Part shown: positions 8,701-16,725 of the stretch, in pieces
Layout of the letters: every line of letters begins with the position of its first letter
How positions within the stretch are numbered: the stretch's first letter is position 1
Source: an uncultured bacterium
GTDB taxonomy: Bacteria; Desulfobacterota; Binatia; UBA1149; CAITLU01
Assembly: GCA_903893315.1 (NCBI GenBank)
Contig: CAITLU010000045.1
Location: 1-39,496 of the forward strand
Reading direction: 5' to 3'
Length of the DNA stretch: 39,496 bases
Notes under the pieces: model-generated
Databases searched by the model: none
The model's input: only the letters and a program-made list of their open reading frames with translations
What the model was told of the DNA's origin: nothing
Position numbers and translations under genes: made by a program

Positions 8701-9429
8701 ATGAAGAGGATGGTTTGGACGGGTTTGGCCGCGGCTTTGGCCGCGACGATCTTCGGTGCCGGCTCGGCCGGCGCGTCGTCGGTCTGCGGCGACGTCAACG
8801 ACAACGGCGAGGTTACCGCTACCGATGCTCTCTCGGTCCTCAGGAAAGCCGTCGGGCAAGCCATCGTGCTTCTGTGCGCACCGCCCGGCCAATTCCCGAG
8901 TACGGGGCAGACCACGGCCTACGGCACCGACTCGGACGGAGCGGTGCAGATCGGCGCGCCGCGCTCGTTCACCGACAACGGCGACGGCACCATCACCGAC
9001 AACGTCACGGGCCTGATGTGGGAGAAGAAAGGCGATTCCGGGAACATCCACGATAAGGACAACACCTACACGTGGTCCACGGGTGACGGCAACTTGAACG
9101 GAACGGCGGTCAAGTCTTTTCTGGAGACACTGAACAGCGAAGGTTTTGCCGGCTACAAGGACTGGCGGCTGCCCAACATCCTGGAACTCCAGTCATTGGT
9201 GGACTTTGAGTCCACTTCACCTGCCATCTATCCGGAGTTCAGCACGGCCTGCGTCGCCGGCTGCGCCGAGACGTCGTGCAGTTGCGCGTCTTCGTCCTAC
9301 TACCTGTCGTCCTCCACCTACCGATACCTTACGGCAAACGAGTGGGTCGTGGACTTCTCCGACGGATACGCCCTGTCGATCGCGAAGACGTCTTTGCGCA
9401 GGGCACGCGCTGTCCGCGGCGGTTCCTGA
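8701..9429 (+). CDS. secreted dockerin-like/DUF1566 protein
   Basis: 242 residues. The ATG at 8701 is chosen because it begins a clean signal peptide (MKRMVWTG, then an Ala-rich core ending GSAGASS). Residues ~28-52 (CGDVNDNGEVTATDAL, then VLRKAVGQ) match one half of a type I dockerin calcium loop, with Asp/Asn at alternating positions. Residues ~85-240 are a DUF1566 (Lcl C-terminal) domain: FTDNGDGTITDNVTGLMWEK, GYKDWRLPNILELQSLVD, and the C-terminal RARAVRGG. Four Cys cluster in ACVAGCAETSCSC near residue 190. DUF1566 domains occur in exported, surface-associated proteins of unproven function. The Shine-Dalgarno is poor (GGAG 19 bases upstream). It appears monocistronic. Confidence 0.82.
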   Translation: MKRMVWTGLAAALAATIFGAGSAGASSVCGDVNDNGEVTATDALSVLRKAVGQAIVLLCAPPGQFPSTGQTTAYGTDSDGAVQIGAPRSFTDNGDGTITDNVTGLMWEKKGDSGNIHDKDNTYTWSTGDGNLNGTAVKSFLETLNSEGFAGYKDWRLPNILELQSLVDFESTSPAIYPEFSTACVAGCAETSCSCASSSYYLSSSTYRYLTANEWVVDFSDGYALSIAKTSLRRARAVRGGS

Positions 9430-9583
9430 GCGGGCCTGACTTGCCTCGCGGTCCGGCTGTCGTGAGCGCTCTCGAACTACGTGGTTCTTCCGCTGCGCCG
9501 CGCATGAAAATGCTGCGTCTCGGACGCGAGCGGTACGTGCACCCGTGAAGCTGTCAGATTGCTATGGTCGGACGGGATGCGAG

Positions 9584-9660
9584 TGGTGGCGATGGGTGGA
9601 CTCGAACCACCGACCTAGGGATTATGAGGCCCTCGCTCTAACCACCTGAGCTACATCGCC
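9584..9660 (-). tRNA. tRNA-Met (anticodon CAT), CCA encoded
   Basis: The 77-base cloverleaf reads 5' from 9660: acceptor GGCGATG/CATCGCC, D stem GCTC/GAGC, anticodon loop CTCATAA with CAT at 34-36, variable AGGTC, T arm GGTGG-TTCGAGT-CCACC, discriminator A, then encoded CCA. The closing anticodon pair 31-39 is C with T, a mismatch; the other four pairs are standard. Elongator Met is favoured by A5-T68 in the acceptor. tRNA-Ile2, which shares the CAU anticodon and is modified by TilS, cannot be fully excluded. It is not an initiator: the stem lacks the three G-C pairs. Confidence 0.88.
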
Positions 9661-9806
9661 ACGAAGAGAGCCCCATTCTCTGAGGCCCACGAAAACATCC
9701 CACGCGGAGAGCTAGTGAAGCCGGGTTGTTTCGCCGCCGCAGCGGTCGATGTCAAACGGCGCTCCTGGCGCCCAACCCGCCTTCGGCTCAGCGTCGCGCC
9801 CGCGCG

Positions 9807-10799
9807 TCATTTCTCTTCGCCGCTCGACAGGATGTCAGTCAGGCGTCCGCGATCCCCGAGGATTTCGAGCGCCGCGCTGTATGGATCCTTGGCACCGTCA
9901 GCTACGGCAGCGAGGGTCGCCTGCACCGAGTCGCGAGAAGTCGCGCGGCGCAGACGGCGCATTATCTCCTCTTCGCAGATTTCGAAGACTTCGGCACGCA
10001 GCCTCAGAGCGGCGCTGCGCTGGGTGTGCGTCTTGCGATATTCGCAATGCGCCATACATGCGTCGAGCACCTGCTCGGTACCCTCGCCTGCCGATGCCTT
10101 GGTGAGAAGCACCGGAGTCTTCCATCCATCGGACTCTTCGCTGGACTTGAGCGCCAGCATCATTTCGAGTTCGGTGCGCATGCGGGTCGCACCTTCGCGG
10201 TCAGCTTTGTTGACCACGAATACGTCGGCGATCTCAAGCAGCCCCGCCTTCATGACCTGGACCGTGTCTCCGGACTCCGGCACCAGCACTACCACGACCG
10301 TGTCGGCCACTTCCATGATGTCGAGTTCGGTCTGGCCGACGCCCACGGTTTCGATGATGACGACGTCCTTGCCGGATGCGTCCATCAGACGCGCGATGTC
10401 GCGCCCCGCGCGTGCGAGTCCGCCGTGGCTGCCGCGCGTGGAGAGACTGCGTATGAACACTCCCTCGTCGAGAAAGTGTTTCTGCATGCGGATGCGATCA
10501 CCGAGCACAGAGCCGCCGGAAAAAGGACTCGACGGGTCGATCGCCACGACTCCGACGCTCAGGCCTCGCGCCCGGCAATGCCCGATCAACGCGCTCGTGA
10601 TGGTCGACTTGCCGGCTCCTGGCGGACCGGTGATTCCAATCGTGAAAGCATGGCCGCAGCGCTGAAAAACCTTGGCCATCAGCGCGGCGGTGTCTGCGGT
10701 CCGGTTCTCGATGACTGTAATCAGTCGGGCGAGCGCGACGCGATCGCCGGCAAGCATGGCCTCGGCCAGCGCATGGGGGTCACGGGAACTGATGGACAT
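9807..10799 (-). CDS. meaB: methylmalonyl-CoA mutase-associated GTPase MeaB
   Basis: 330 residues, full length for the MeaB/ArgK family. MeaB is a G3E-type P-loop GTPase that gates cofactor loading and protects adenosylcobalamin-dependent methylmalonyl-CoA mutase. The P-loop is GPPGAGKS (residues 58-65). Then come the family motifs VAIDPSSPFSGGSVLGDR, SLSTRGSHGG, the Walker B/G3-like ETVGVGQTE and the guanine-specificity motif NKAD. The ATG at 10799 was chosen because longer versions read into an unrelated frame of lipB. It overlaps lipB by 20 bases, so the two are co-transcribed, although no functional link is obvious. The mutase is not in the window. Confidence 0.93.
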   Translation of the reverse strand: MSISSRDPHALAEAMLAGDRVALARLITVIENRTADTAALMAKVFQRCGHAFTIGITGPPGAGKSTITSALIGHCRARGLSVGVVAIDPSSPFSGGSVLGDRIRMQKHFLDEGVFIRSLSTRGSHGGLARAGRDIARLMDASGKDVVIIETVGVGQTELDIMEVADTVVVVLVPESGDTVQVMKAGLLEIADVFVVNKADREGATRMRTELEMMLALKSSEESDGWKTPVLLTKASAGEGTEQVLDACMAHCEYRKTHTQRSAALRLRAEVFEICEEEIMRRLRRATSRDSVQATLAAVADGAKDPYSAALEILGDRGRLTDILSSGEEK

Positions 10800-11508
10800 C
10801 TCGTTGTCGCTCTCGCATCCGTTCGATGATGTGCGCGGTGAGCCGTTCGGAAACCTCGTCGCCGACCGGTTCGCAGCGCGTCTGTGCGGCGATGGTTGTA
10901 ACGCGCTCATCGCGAACGCCGCAAGTGACGATATCGTCAAAGGCCGACGCATCCAAACCGATATTGAGCGCGAGTCCGTGGTAACTGACACCGCGCACGA
11001 TGCGCAGACCTATCGATGCGATCTTGCCCGAGGCTGTCCAGATGCCGGCCGTTGCAGGCCGACGCCGACCGTCAATGCCGTAGTCGTTGAGCGTGTCGAT
11101 GATCGCGTCTTCGAGCAGCCGGACCCAGGACTTGACGCCGACCCCCAGAGCCTCGATCGACACGATGGGATAGACGACCACCTGGCCGGGCCCGTGATAG
11201 GTCGCGCGCCCCCCACGGTCGGTGCGAACGACCTCGACACCTCGGCGCGCCAACTCGATGCCGTCGGTCAATATGTCCTGCGTGGCGGCGTGACGGCCGA
11301 GCGTGATGGTCGGCGGGTGTTCGACGACGATCAGCGTATCGGGGACTTCATCGCGCACGCGCGCGGCATGCAGAGCAAGCTGGCGCGTCCACGCGTCCGC
11401 GTACGACACCCTCCCCCAGCGCTCGATGACGATGGTTCTCTGCTCGGTGTTGCCGGCAGCAGCAGGAACTGTGCGCTGCGGCGTCAAGGATCCGTGACCG
11501 GTATTCAC
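10780..11508 (-). CDS. lipB: lipoyl(octanoyl) transferase LipB
   Basis: 242 residues with a GTG start. LipB moves the octanoyl group from acyl carrier protein to a lipoyl-domain lysine, the first step of endogenous lipoylation. The signature DRGGRATYHGPGQVVVYPI (residues ~97-115) and the catalytic pair Lys162 (ASGKIASIG) and Cys196 (IVTCGV) are present. The first ~20 residues are not conserved, so the true start may be slightly later. It is the first gene of an overlapping pair with meaB and is divergent from the small membrane protein at 11594. lipA is not in the window. Confidence 0.93.
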   Translation of the reverse strand: MNTGHGSLTPQRTVPAAAGNTEQRTIVIERWGRVSYADAWTRQLALHAARVRDEVPDTLIVVEHPPTITLGRHAATQDILTDGIELARRGVEVVRTDRGGRATYHGPGQVVVYPIVSIEALGVGVKSWVRLLEDAIIDTLNDYGIDGRRRPATAGIWTASGKIASIGLRIVRGVSYHGLALNIGLDASAFDDIVTCGVRDERVTTIAAQTRCEPVGDEVSERLTAHIIERMRERQRDVHQFP

Positions 11509-11593
11509 CCGGCGACCCTATAACGATCACTGGCGCGGGCAACGGGACCGGTGGCCGGTCGCGGCGCGATCGGAGCACTGATACCGTGGCGCC

Positions 11594-11962
11594 GTGCGTC
11601 ATCCTCGCTCGTCTTTGGTGCTGGTCGTTGGAGCTTCGTTGCTCGTGCTCGGCCTCGGCAACACCGCCATGGGCCTGGTCAAGCTGGGCGACTACCGGAT
11701 CAAAATGGACGCTGCAGTCGCGATGGGCGGAGAAAGCGCACGCAAGCCGGCGCAAGGCACGGCCTCCATCCTCGACCCTTCCACCGACGCCCAGCTGCTC
11801 TACGAGAGCGCTTTTTTGAAATCCGAATACTACAGGGTCGTCCTGCGCGGCGGTCTGCTGCTGCTCGCGCTCGGAAGTCTGCTGATCGGAGTCGGCGTGG
11901 TTCGCAAGCTTCTTGCGCACGACCGAGTGCAGCGAGAGTCGCTTACGCTTCACCAAAGTTGA
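11594..11962 (+). CDS. small membrane protein with two transmembrane segments, upstream of the kinase cassette
   Basis: 122 residues from a GTG start; I do not recognise the family. Two hydrophobic segments (residues ~7-28, LVLVVGASLLVLGLG; and ~84-104, LRGGLLLLALGSLLIGVGVV) flank a ~50-residue hydrophilic loop with the Tyr-rich patch SEYYRVV. Both ends carry basic residues, so the loop probably faces the periplasm. There is no clear Shine-Dalgarno. It lies about 190 bases upstream of a histidine kinase that has no membrane segment of its own, so it may be a membrane partner of that kinase; this is inference only. Confidence 0.6.
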   Translation: MRHPRSSLVLVVGASLLVLGLGNTAMGLVKLGDYRIKMDAAVAMGGESARKPAQGTASILDPSTDAQLLYESAFLKSEYYRVVLRGGLLLLALGSLLIGVGVVRKLLAHDRVQRESLTLHQS

Positions 11963-12155
11963 CCGCGGCAACTCAGGCGCGGTATCCTGTACGAAATTGT
12001 CCGGCTGGTTGAGGCTTGATGAAGTTCCCGCCGCAAAGGTGGGAGCGCTCGGTGTGGTGGAGGGTGCGGATGCGGGGAGATTCCGGCCGGAGCAATCCGG
12101 CACCATTTTCATATTACGGAGGCGAGCGCCGCGGGATGCGTCGCGGGGGTTTGTC

Positions 12156-13397
12156 GTGAACGGTACCGGCAAACCGCTGCATCACGCAGACGTCGTATAT
12201 GCGCTCGACCGTGATCTGGACGATGCGACCTCCGCGGCCGAGTTCGCACGCGCTGCTCTCGACGTCCTGGCCGGCGCCCTCGAAGCCGCTTATTCGGGCC
12301 TTACCTACGGCAAGTCGAACGATGGTTTTCGCTGCGGTGACGCGGCGATAGCCTCCGATCTGGAAGCCTTGATCGAGGCTTTATCCGAGCTTCCACTTCT
12401 TACACTGGCAGGCGCCGGAGCCTGGACCCGCGATGCGCTGCGAGGCGCCGGGCTCGAAACTGTGGAGAGAGTGATGACGCTCTCGGGCCTCTACGTGGCA
12501 GTGCCGCTCACCTGCGGCGGTCAGTTGCGCGGGGTGCTGGCACTGGGGCCGCGGAGTGACGGCCGCGCCTATTGCCAGGCTGACATAGACCTCTGCTCAC
12601 GCATTTCCGGGCGGCTTTCGCTGATGGCGTCGCGCCACTACCTCTCGATCGAAGTCGACAGGTTGCGCTCGCTGGCGGCCAGGCAGGAGCGCATGGCCGT
12701 GGTCGGACAGATGGCGGCGGGCCTGGCACATGAGATCCGCAACCCGCTGGTCTCTATCCGCACCTTCACCCAACTTCTTCCCGAACGCTATGAAGATGAG
12801 GAATTTCGCTCCGGTTTTCTGGATCTGACGTTGGCCGAAATCGACCGCATCAGCGCCCTGGTCGGCGAGTTGCTCAACTTCGCGAGGCCCGAGGCAGACA
12901 CTCCGCCGCCGCGCCGTGTCGAAGTCGCCGACGCTCTCGAGCGCACCTGCATGTTGCTGCGATCCCAGGCCCGTGGCGCCGGTGTCGTGCTCGACCTGGA
13001 ATTGGCCGCCGACATCCCCGACGCCGGGATCGACGAAGACCGCCTGCGGCAGGTCGTCCTCAACCTCATTGTCAACGCTATACAGGCCAGTCGGGGCCGC
13101 GGTCGCGTAGTGGTATCGGCCAGATCCGAGGCCGCCGATCAGGTATGCGTGGAGGTGTACGACGACGGTCCGGGCATGCCGCCGGAAATTGCCCGCCAAG
13201 TCTTTGAGCCTTTCTTCACAACCAGGGCGGAAGGCACTGGGCTCGGCCTGGCGCTGGCCCGGCGCATAGTCGGCGAGCACGGCGGCCGGCTCGAACTGGA
13301 AACCAAGGTCGGCCACGGGGCTCGGTTCTTCGTCCACCTGCCCACTGCCGACAGCTTGCAGGATCAGCCTACCGTATCGATGGCCATCAATGGCTAG
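12156..13397 (+). CDS. soluble sensor histidine kinase (GAF-like + HisKA + HATPase)
   Basis: 413 residues from a GTG at 12156, which has a GGGGG run about seven bases upstream. A longer frame from 11913 overlaps the preceding gene and adds low-complexity sequence. Residues ~25-165 are a sensory region whose end (SGLYVAVPLTCGG, then LRGVLALGPRSD) looks like a GAF domain. The H-box is AAGLAHEIRNPL with His192. The N-box is LNLIVNAIQAS (Asn307), G1 is DDGPGM, the F-box FEPFFTT, and G2 GTGLGLALAR (360-369): a complete, presumably active kinase of the NtrB/AtoS type. No transmembrane helix is seen, so it should be cytoplasmic. Its last eight bases overlap the next gene, a sign of coupled translation. 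Confidence 0.9.
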   Translation: MNGTGKPLHHADVVYALDRDLDDATSAAEFARAALDVLAGALEAAYSGLTYGKSNDGFRCGDAAIASDLEALIEALSELPLLTLAGAGAWTRDALRGAGLETVERVMTLSGLYVAVPLTCGGQLRGVLALGPRSDGRAYCQADIDLCSRISGRLSLMASRHYLSIEVDRLRSLAARQERMAVVGQMAAGLAHEIRNPLVSIRTFTQLLPERYEDEEFRSGFLDLTLAEIDRISALVGELLNFARPEADTPPPRRVEVADALERTCMLLRSQARGAGVVLDLELAADIPDAGIDEDRLRQVVLNLIVNAIQASRGRGRVVVSARSEAADQVCVEVYDDGPGMPPEIARQVFEPFFTTRAEGTGLGLALARRIVGEHGGRLELETKVGHGARFFVHLPTADSLQDQPTVSMAING

Positions 13398-15243
13398 GAT
13401 CGCTCTCATAGACGCCACGCCGGGCATCGTCACCAGCCTTGAGGCAGTGGCGGCAGAGCACGAGATCGTCGTTTGCGACCGACTCGGCGTACCGGCGGAC
13501 GTCGCGCTCGTCATCATGGACATCAACGCCGACGCTGCTCTCGGTCGCGACGACGATGCGATTGCCGAAAGCTGCGCACCAACCTTGTTGCTCGTCGATC
13601 GCGCGGTCGTCATTCCCGAAGCGCTCGGTCGCACGCGCGGTGTTTCGCTGCTGCGCAAACCTTTCGATCTGCTCGAACTTCGCCACACGCTGCGCGCTCT
13701 GCTCGGCGCAGCGTCAGATGAGACGACATCGCTTCCAGCCTCGGCGTCTGCGTCTGCAACGCGGTCCCTTGACTGGCTCGGCAGCCCGGTTGTTCCGGCT
13801 TCGGTCGTGCCGATCCTGAAGGCCGCGCTCGATCTGTCTACCTCGCTCTGGCTGATCGGCGAGAGCGGCACCGGCAGGCAACGCGTGGCCGGTGCGCTGC
13901 TGAGTCGCCGCCGACCTTCGCCGCGCTTGATCTCGTGGCGGATGGGCGAACAACTGGAGACGGCTCTGTCGCAATGCTCGGATGCGGCCCGTGACACCGA
14001 CATCGCAGCGCAGGGCTTTGCCCTGTTCGTCGCAGATGTCGACGCGCGCACAGCGGGCGACCAGCGGCGTCTCGAAGAATTTCTTGCAATGCACCCGGAC
14101 ACCCTGGTCATTGCCACAGCCGGCGACGATCCCGGCGAAGCGGTACGGGCCGGCACCTTGTCGCGCTCTCTCTACCACCTGCTGTCACGCCTCGCGGTAC
14201 GGCTGCCTCCGCTTCGCGAACGTCGCGGCGACATCGCACCACTGGCGCAGAGCCTGGCCGCCGCACTGGCGGCAAGATGTTACGGCGGCGTGCGCGTGTC
14301 CTTTACCGACACCGCTTGCGAGAAACTCGAACTCTACCCGTGGCCCGCGAACTTGACCGAACTCGAAGGCGTCATAACGCGCTCGGTGATTGCTCTCGCG
14401 GGTTCGCAACACGTTAGCGCCGCCGAGTGCGTGATCGACGCCGACGATCTGATATTCGCGCCCGCGCTCGCCGCTGTCTGCCTCGGAGAAGGCGCACAAC
14501 TGGCACCCGCTGCGTCCGGTATCCGCCGTAGCGCGGTCGTGTTGCCTTTGGCCCCGGCCGATGGGCCGTCGGCAACCGCGCCCGCCCGCGCAGATGCGAC
14601 TTCTACCGCAATAGAGGCGATTCTTGCGGGTCTTGCTCACGATCTTCGCAATCCGTTGACGACGCTCAATACCTTCGCCCAGCTTACCGCAAGAGCCACG
14701 GACGGCGACGACGGTGATGCGCAATTCGCCCGCGAGGCGGTCGCGGCATGTACGCGGATCGATACCCATATCGAACTGCTCCACGAATACGCCGCGCTGC
14801 CCGCTCCCGAAGCGACACCGCTCGACCTGATCGCGCTTTTCGCGGAAGCGATCGAAGAAGCTCGCCTGCCGGTGGCGATTGCGGTCGACACGCAGCGGTC
14901 GTTGTGGGCTCTGGTGGACCGGCATCACGCCCGCTTCATCGCAGCCGCGATACTCGACGAGAGCCGCGAACGGCTCGGTGAACACGACCAGGCGCGGGTA
15001 GAAATGACGGACTCGGTGATCGAGGTGTGCATCCCGCGCGGCGGACGCGCGGTCGAGCATCTGGCCCGTTGGATCGATGGTGATTCGTGCTCCTGGCGTC
15101 TGGCGCTGGCCAGGGAAGTCGCGCGCCGCTGCGGCGGCGATCTGGAACTACAAGAACAACAAGACGAGCTGCTCGTGCACTGGCGCGCGCCGCTCGCAGA
15201 GGAAACAAGTGATGGCGAAACCGGTCGTATTGATCGTCGATGA
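13390..15243 (+). CDS. degenerate receiver / sigma54 AAA+ / histidine-kinase hybrid
   Basis: 617 residues, starting inside the kinase gene and ending 32 bases inside the ntrC-type gene. Residues 1-106 look like a receiver: Asp44 and Lys90 (LLRKPF) remain, but the acidic pair is LIDA. Residues ~130-360 follow a sigma54 AAA+ domain: Walker A is GESGTGRQ (157-164, Lys to Arg), Walker B reads FVADVD instead of FLDEI, the GAFTGA loop is absent, the finger region YFRL is YHLL (262-265), and NVREL is NLTEL (321-325). Residues ~405-600 resemble a histidine kinase: LAHDLRNPL keeps His417, but the N-box is replaced by FIAAAILDES and the glycines of G1 and G2 are lost (CSWRLALAR in place of GTGLGLALAR). 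It probably cannot hydrolyse ATP or open sigma54 complexes. A scaffold or phosphotransfer role is inferred. Confidence 0.82.
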   Translation: MARIALIDATPGIVTSLEAVAAEHEIVVCDRLGVPADVALVIMDINADAALGRDDDAIAESCAPTLLLVDRAVVIPEALGRTRGVSLLRKPFDLLELRHTLRALLGAASDETTSLPASASASATRSLDWLGSPVVPASVVPILKAALDLSTSLWLIGESGTGRQRVAGALLSRRRPSPRLISWRMGEQLETALSQCSDAARDTDIAAQGFALFVADVDARTAGDQRRLEEFLAMHPDTLVIATAGDDPGEAVRAGTLSRSLYHLLSRLAVRLPPLRERRGDIAPLAQSLAAALAARCYGGVRVSFTDTACEKLELYPWPANLTELEGVITRSVIALAGSQHVSAAECVIDADDLIFAPALAAVCLGEGAQLAPAASGIRRSAVVLPLAPADGPSATAPARADATSTAIEAILAGLAHDLRNPLTTLNTFAQLTARATDGDDGDAQFAREAVAACTRIDTHIELLHEYAALPAPEATPLDLIALFAEAIEEARLPVAIAVDTQRSLWALVDRHHARFIAAAILDESRERLGEHDQARVEMTDSVIEVCIPRGGRAVEHLARWIDGDSCSWRLALAREVARRCGGDLELQEQQDELLVHWRAPLAEETSDGETGRIDRR

Positions 15244-16612
15244 CGAAGCCGGAGTTCGTGAGTCCGTGCGCATGGTCCTCAAGGACGCATACGAGCCTGC
15301 GGTCGTGGCGTCCGGAGAGGCTGCGCTCGAATGGATGGATACGCATTCGTGCGACCTGGTTTTTCTCGACATCCTGATGCCGGGAATCGACGGGCTCGAA
15401 ACCCTCGAACGTATCCGCGCCAAGAACGCGCACGTCGCGGTGGTGATGCTGACAGCGACCAAGACGGTCAAAACCGCCGTCGGCGCCATGAAGCTCGGAG
15501 CCTTCGACTACCTGACCAAGCCTTTTGACATCGACGAACTGCGACTGGTGGCCGAACGTGCGACCGAGAACGCGCGCCTGAAGCTGGAAGTCGAGCAACT
15601 GCGCGACGCCGTCGGCCGACGCTACCGCTTCGACAACATCATAGGCGAATCCGAGCCGATGCAGCGGGTATTCAAGACCGTCGCCGCAGTGGCTCCTATG
15701 AAGTCGACGGTTCTCGTGATCGGCGAGTCAGGCACCGGCAAGGAACTCATCGCGCGCGCCATCCACTACCAGAGCCCGCGCGCGAACAAGCCGCTGGTCA
15801 CGCTCAATTGCGCGGCTATTCCCGACAACCTGCTCGAGAGCGAACTGTTCGGCCACGAGCGCGGATCGTTTACCGATGCTGTCGACAGAAAGATCGGACA
15901 GTTCGAGCTTGCCCACACCGGCACGATTTTTCTGGACGAGATCGGCGAGATGAGCCCCGGCCTTCAGGCCAAGTTGCTGCGCGTACTCGAAGAAGGAGAA
16001 ATGCAGCGCGTCGGTGCGCCGCGACCGATGAAGGTCGACGTGCGCGTGGTCGCCGCCACCAACCGCAATCTGATCGAAGCGATCGCCGAGGGGCGCTTCC
16101 GCAAGGATCTGTACTTTCGCCTCAACGTGGTGTCGGTGGAGCTCCCACCGCTTCGCGCTCGGCGCGAAGACGTTCCGCACCTGATACGTCACTTCCTCGA
16201 GCACAAGAGCCGCGAGCTGGACATTCGCGGCAAGGAGCTTTCCCCGGCCACCGTCGATCGTCTGCTCGCTCACTCCTGGCCGGGCAACGTGCGCGAGCTC
16301 GAAAACGTCATAGAGCGGCTCCTGGTGCTCAGCGGCGACTGCCGGATGATCGGCCCCGACCACCTTCCGGACGACCTCGCGGCAAATCACAGCATGGTCG
16401 CCGGAGCCGCCTCGCCTTCGATGGACGTGCTTGCCCGACGCAAGAGCCTGGCCGACGCGGTCGACGAGTTCGAACGCGACATCATCGCTCAGGCGTTGTC
16501 GCAGACGTATTTCAACCAGACCCGCGCTGCCGAGTTGCTCGGCACGACGAGGCGCATTCTCAAGTACCGCATGGACAGACTCGGTATAGATTTCCCGGAC
16601 TCGGCACGCTGA
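15212..16612 (+). CDS. NtrC-family sigma54-dependent response regulator
   Basis: 466 residues from the ATG at 15212, with AGAGGA eight bases upstream. Receiver 1-115: D10/D11, phospho-acceptor Asp53 (FLDILMPG), Thr81 and Lys103 (LTKPF). AAA+ domain ~140-370: Walker A GESGTGKE (171-178), Walker B FLDEIGE (Asp242, Glu243), arginine finger region LYFRLNVV, and sensor [12 protein letters not shown]. The sigma54-contact loop reads GSFTDA (218-223) instead of GAFTGA. The C-terminal Fis-type helix-turn-helix is at ~434-458 ([16 protein letters not shown]). It is the output of the cassette and probably the phosphorylation target of the kinase at 12156. No sigma54 promoter was recognised near these genes, so the regulon may be elsewhere. 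Confidence 0.93.
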   Translation: MAKPVVLIVDDEAGVRESVRMVLKDAYEPAVVASGEAALEWMDTHSCDLVFLDILMPGIDGLETLERIRAKNAHVAVVMLTATKTVKTAVGAMKLGAFDYLTKPFDIDELRLVAERATENARLKLEVEQLRDAVGRRYRFDNIIGESEPMQRVFKTVAAVAPMKSTVLVIGESGTGKELIARAIHYQSPRANKPLVTLNCAAIPDNLLESELFGHERGSFTDAVDRKIGQFELAHTGTIFLDEIGEMSPGLQAKLLRVLEEGEMQRVGAPRPMKVDVRVVAATNRNLIEAIAEGRFRKDLYFRLNVVSVELPPLRARREDVPHLIRHFLEHKSRELDIRGKELSPATVDRLLAHSWPGNVRELENVIERLLVLSGDCRMIGPDHLPDDLAANHSMVAGAASPSMDVLARRKSLADAVDEFERDIIAQALSQTYFNQTRAAELLGTTRRILKYRMDRLGIDFPDSAR

Positions 16613-16725
16613 ATACCTCTTTGTCGGTGCATCCCCATCGGCGCGGACGCCAACGTTGACATGCGGTAAGGGCTCCCGTAGAAGCCGAGGCACCTTGGAA
16701 TCTGGTTTTCGAACCGTCATCGGTC

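Noticed and set aside
9584-9660. Calling the CAU tRNA as tRNA-Ile2
   Set aside because: The acceptor stem with A5-T68 is closer to elongator Met, but the evidence is not decisive without the other tRNAs of the genome.
11963-12155. Coding extension of the kinase upstream to 11913
   Set aside because: It would overlap the small membrane protein gene and adds sequence with no motif; the GTG at 12156 has a better ribosome site.
12597-14156. A 519-codon open frame on the minus strand across the kinase and hybrid genes
   Set aside because: Ser/Arg-rich and crosses two clear plus-strand genes with kinase and AAA+ motifs; a shadow of high GC at third positions.
11963-16725. Sigma54 (-24/-12) promoter near the NtrC cassette or the F420 operon
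   Set aside because: No TGGCAC-N5-TTGCA-like site with correct spacing was found in the intergenic stretches.
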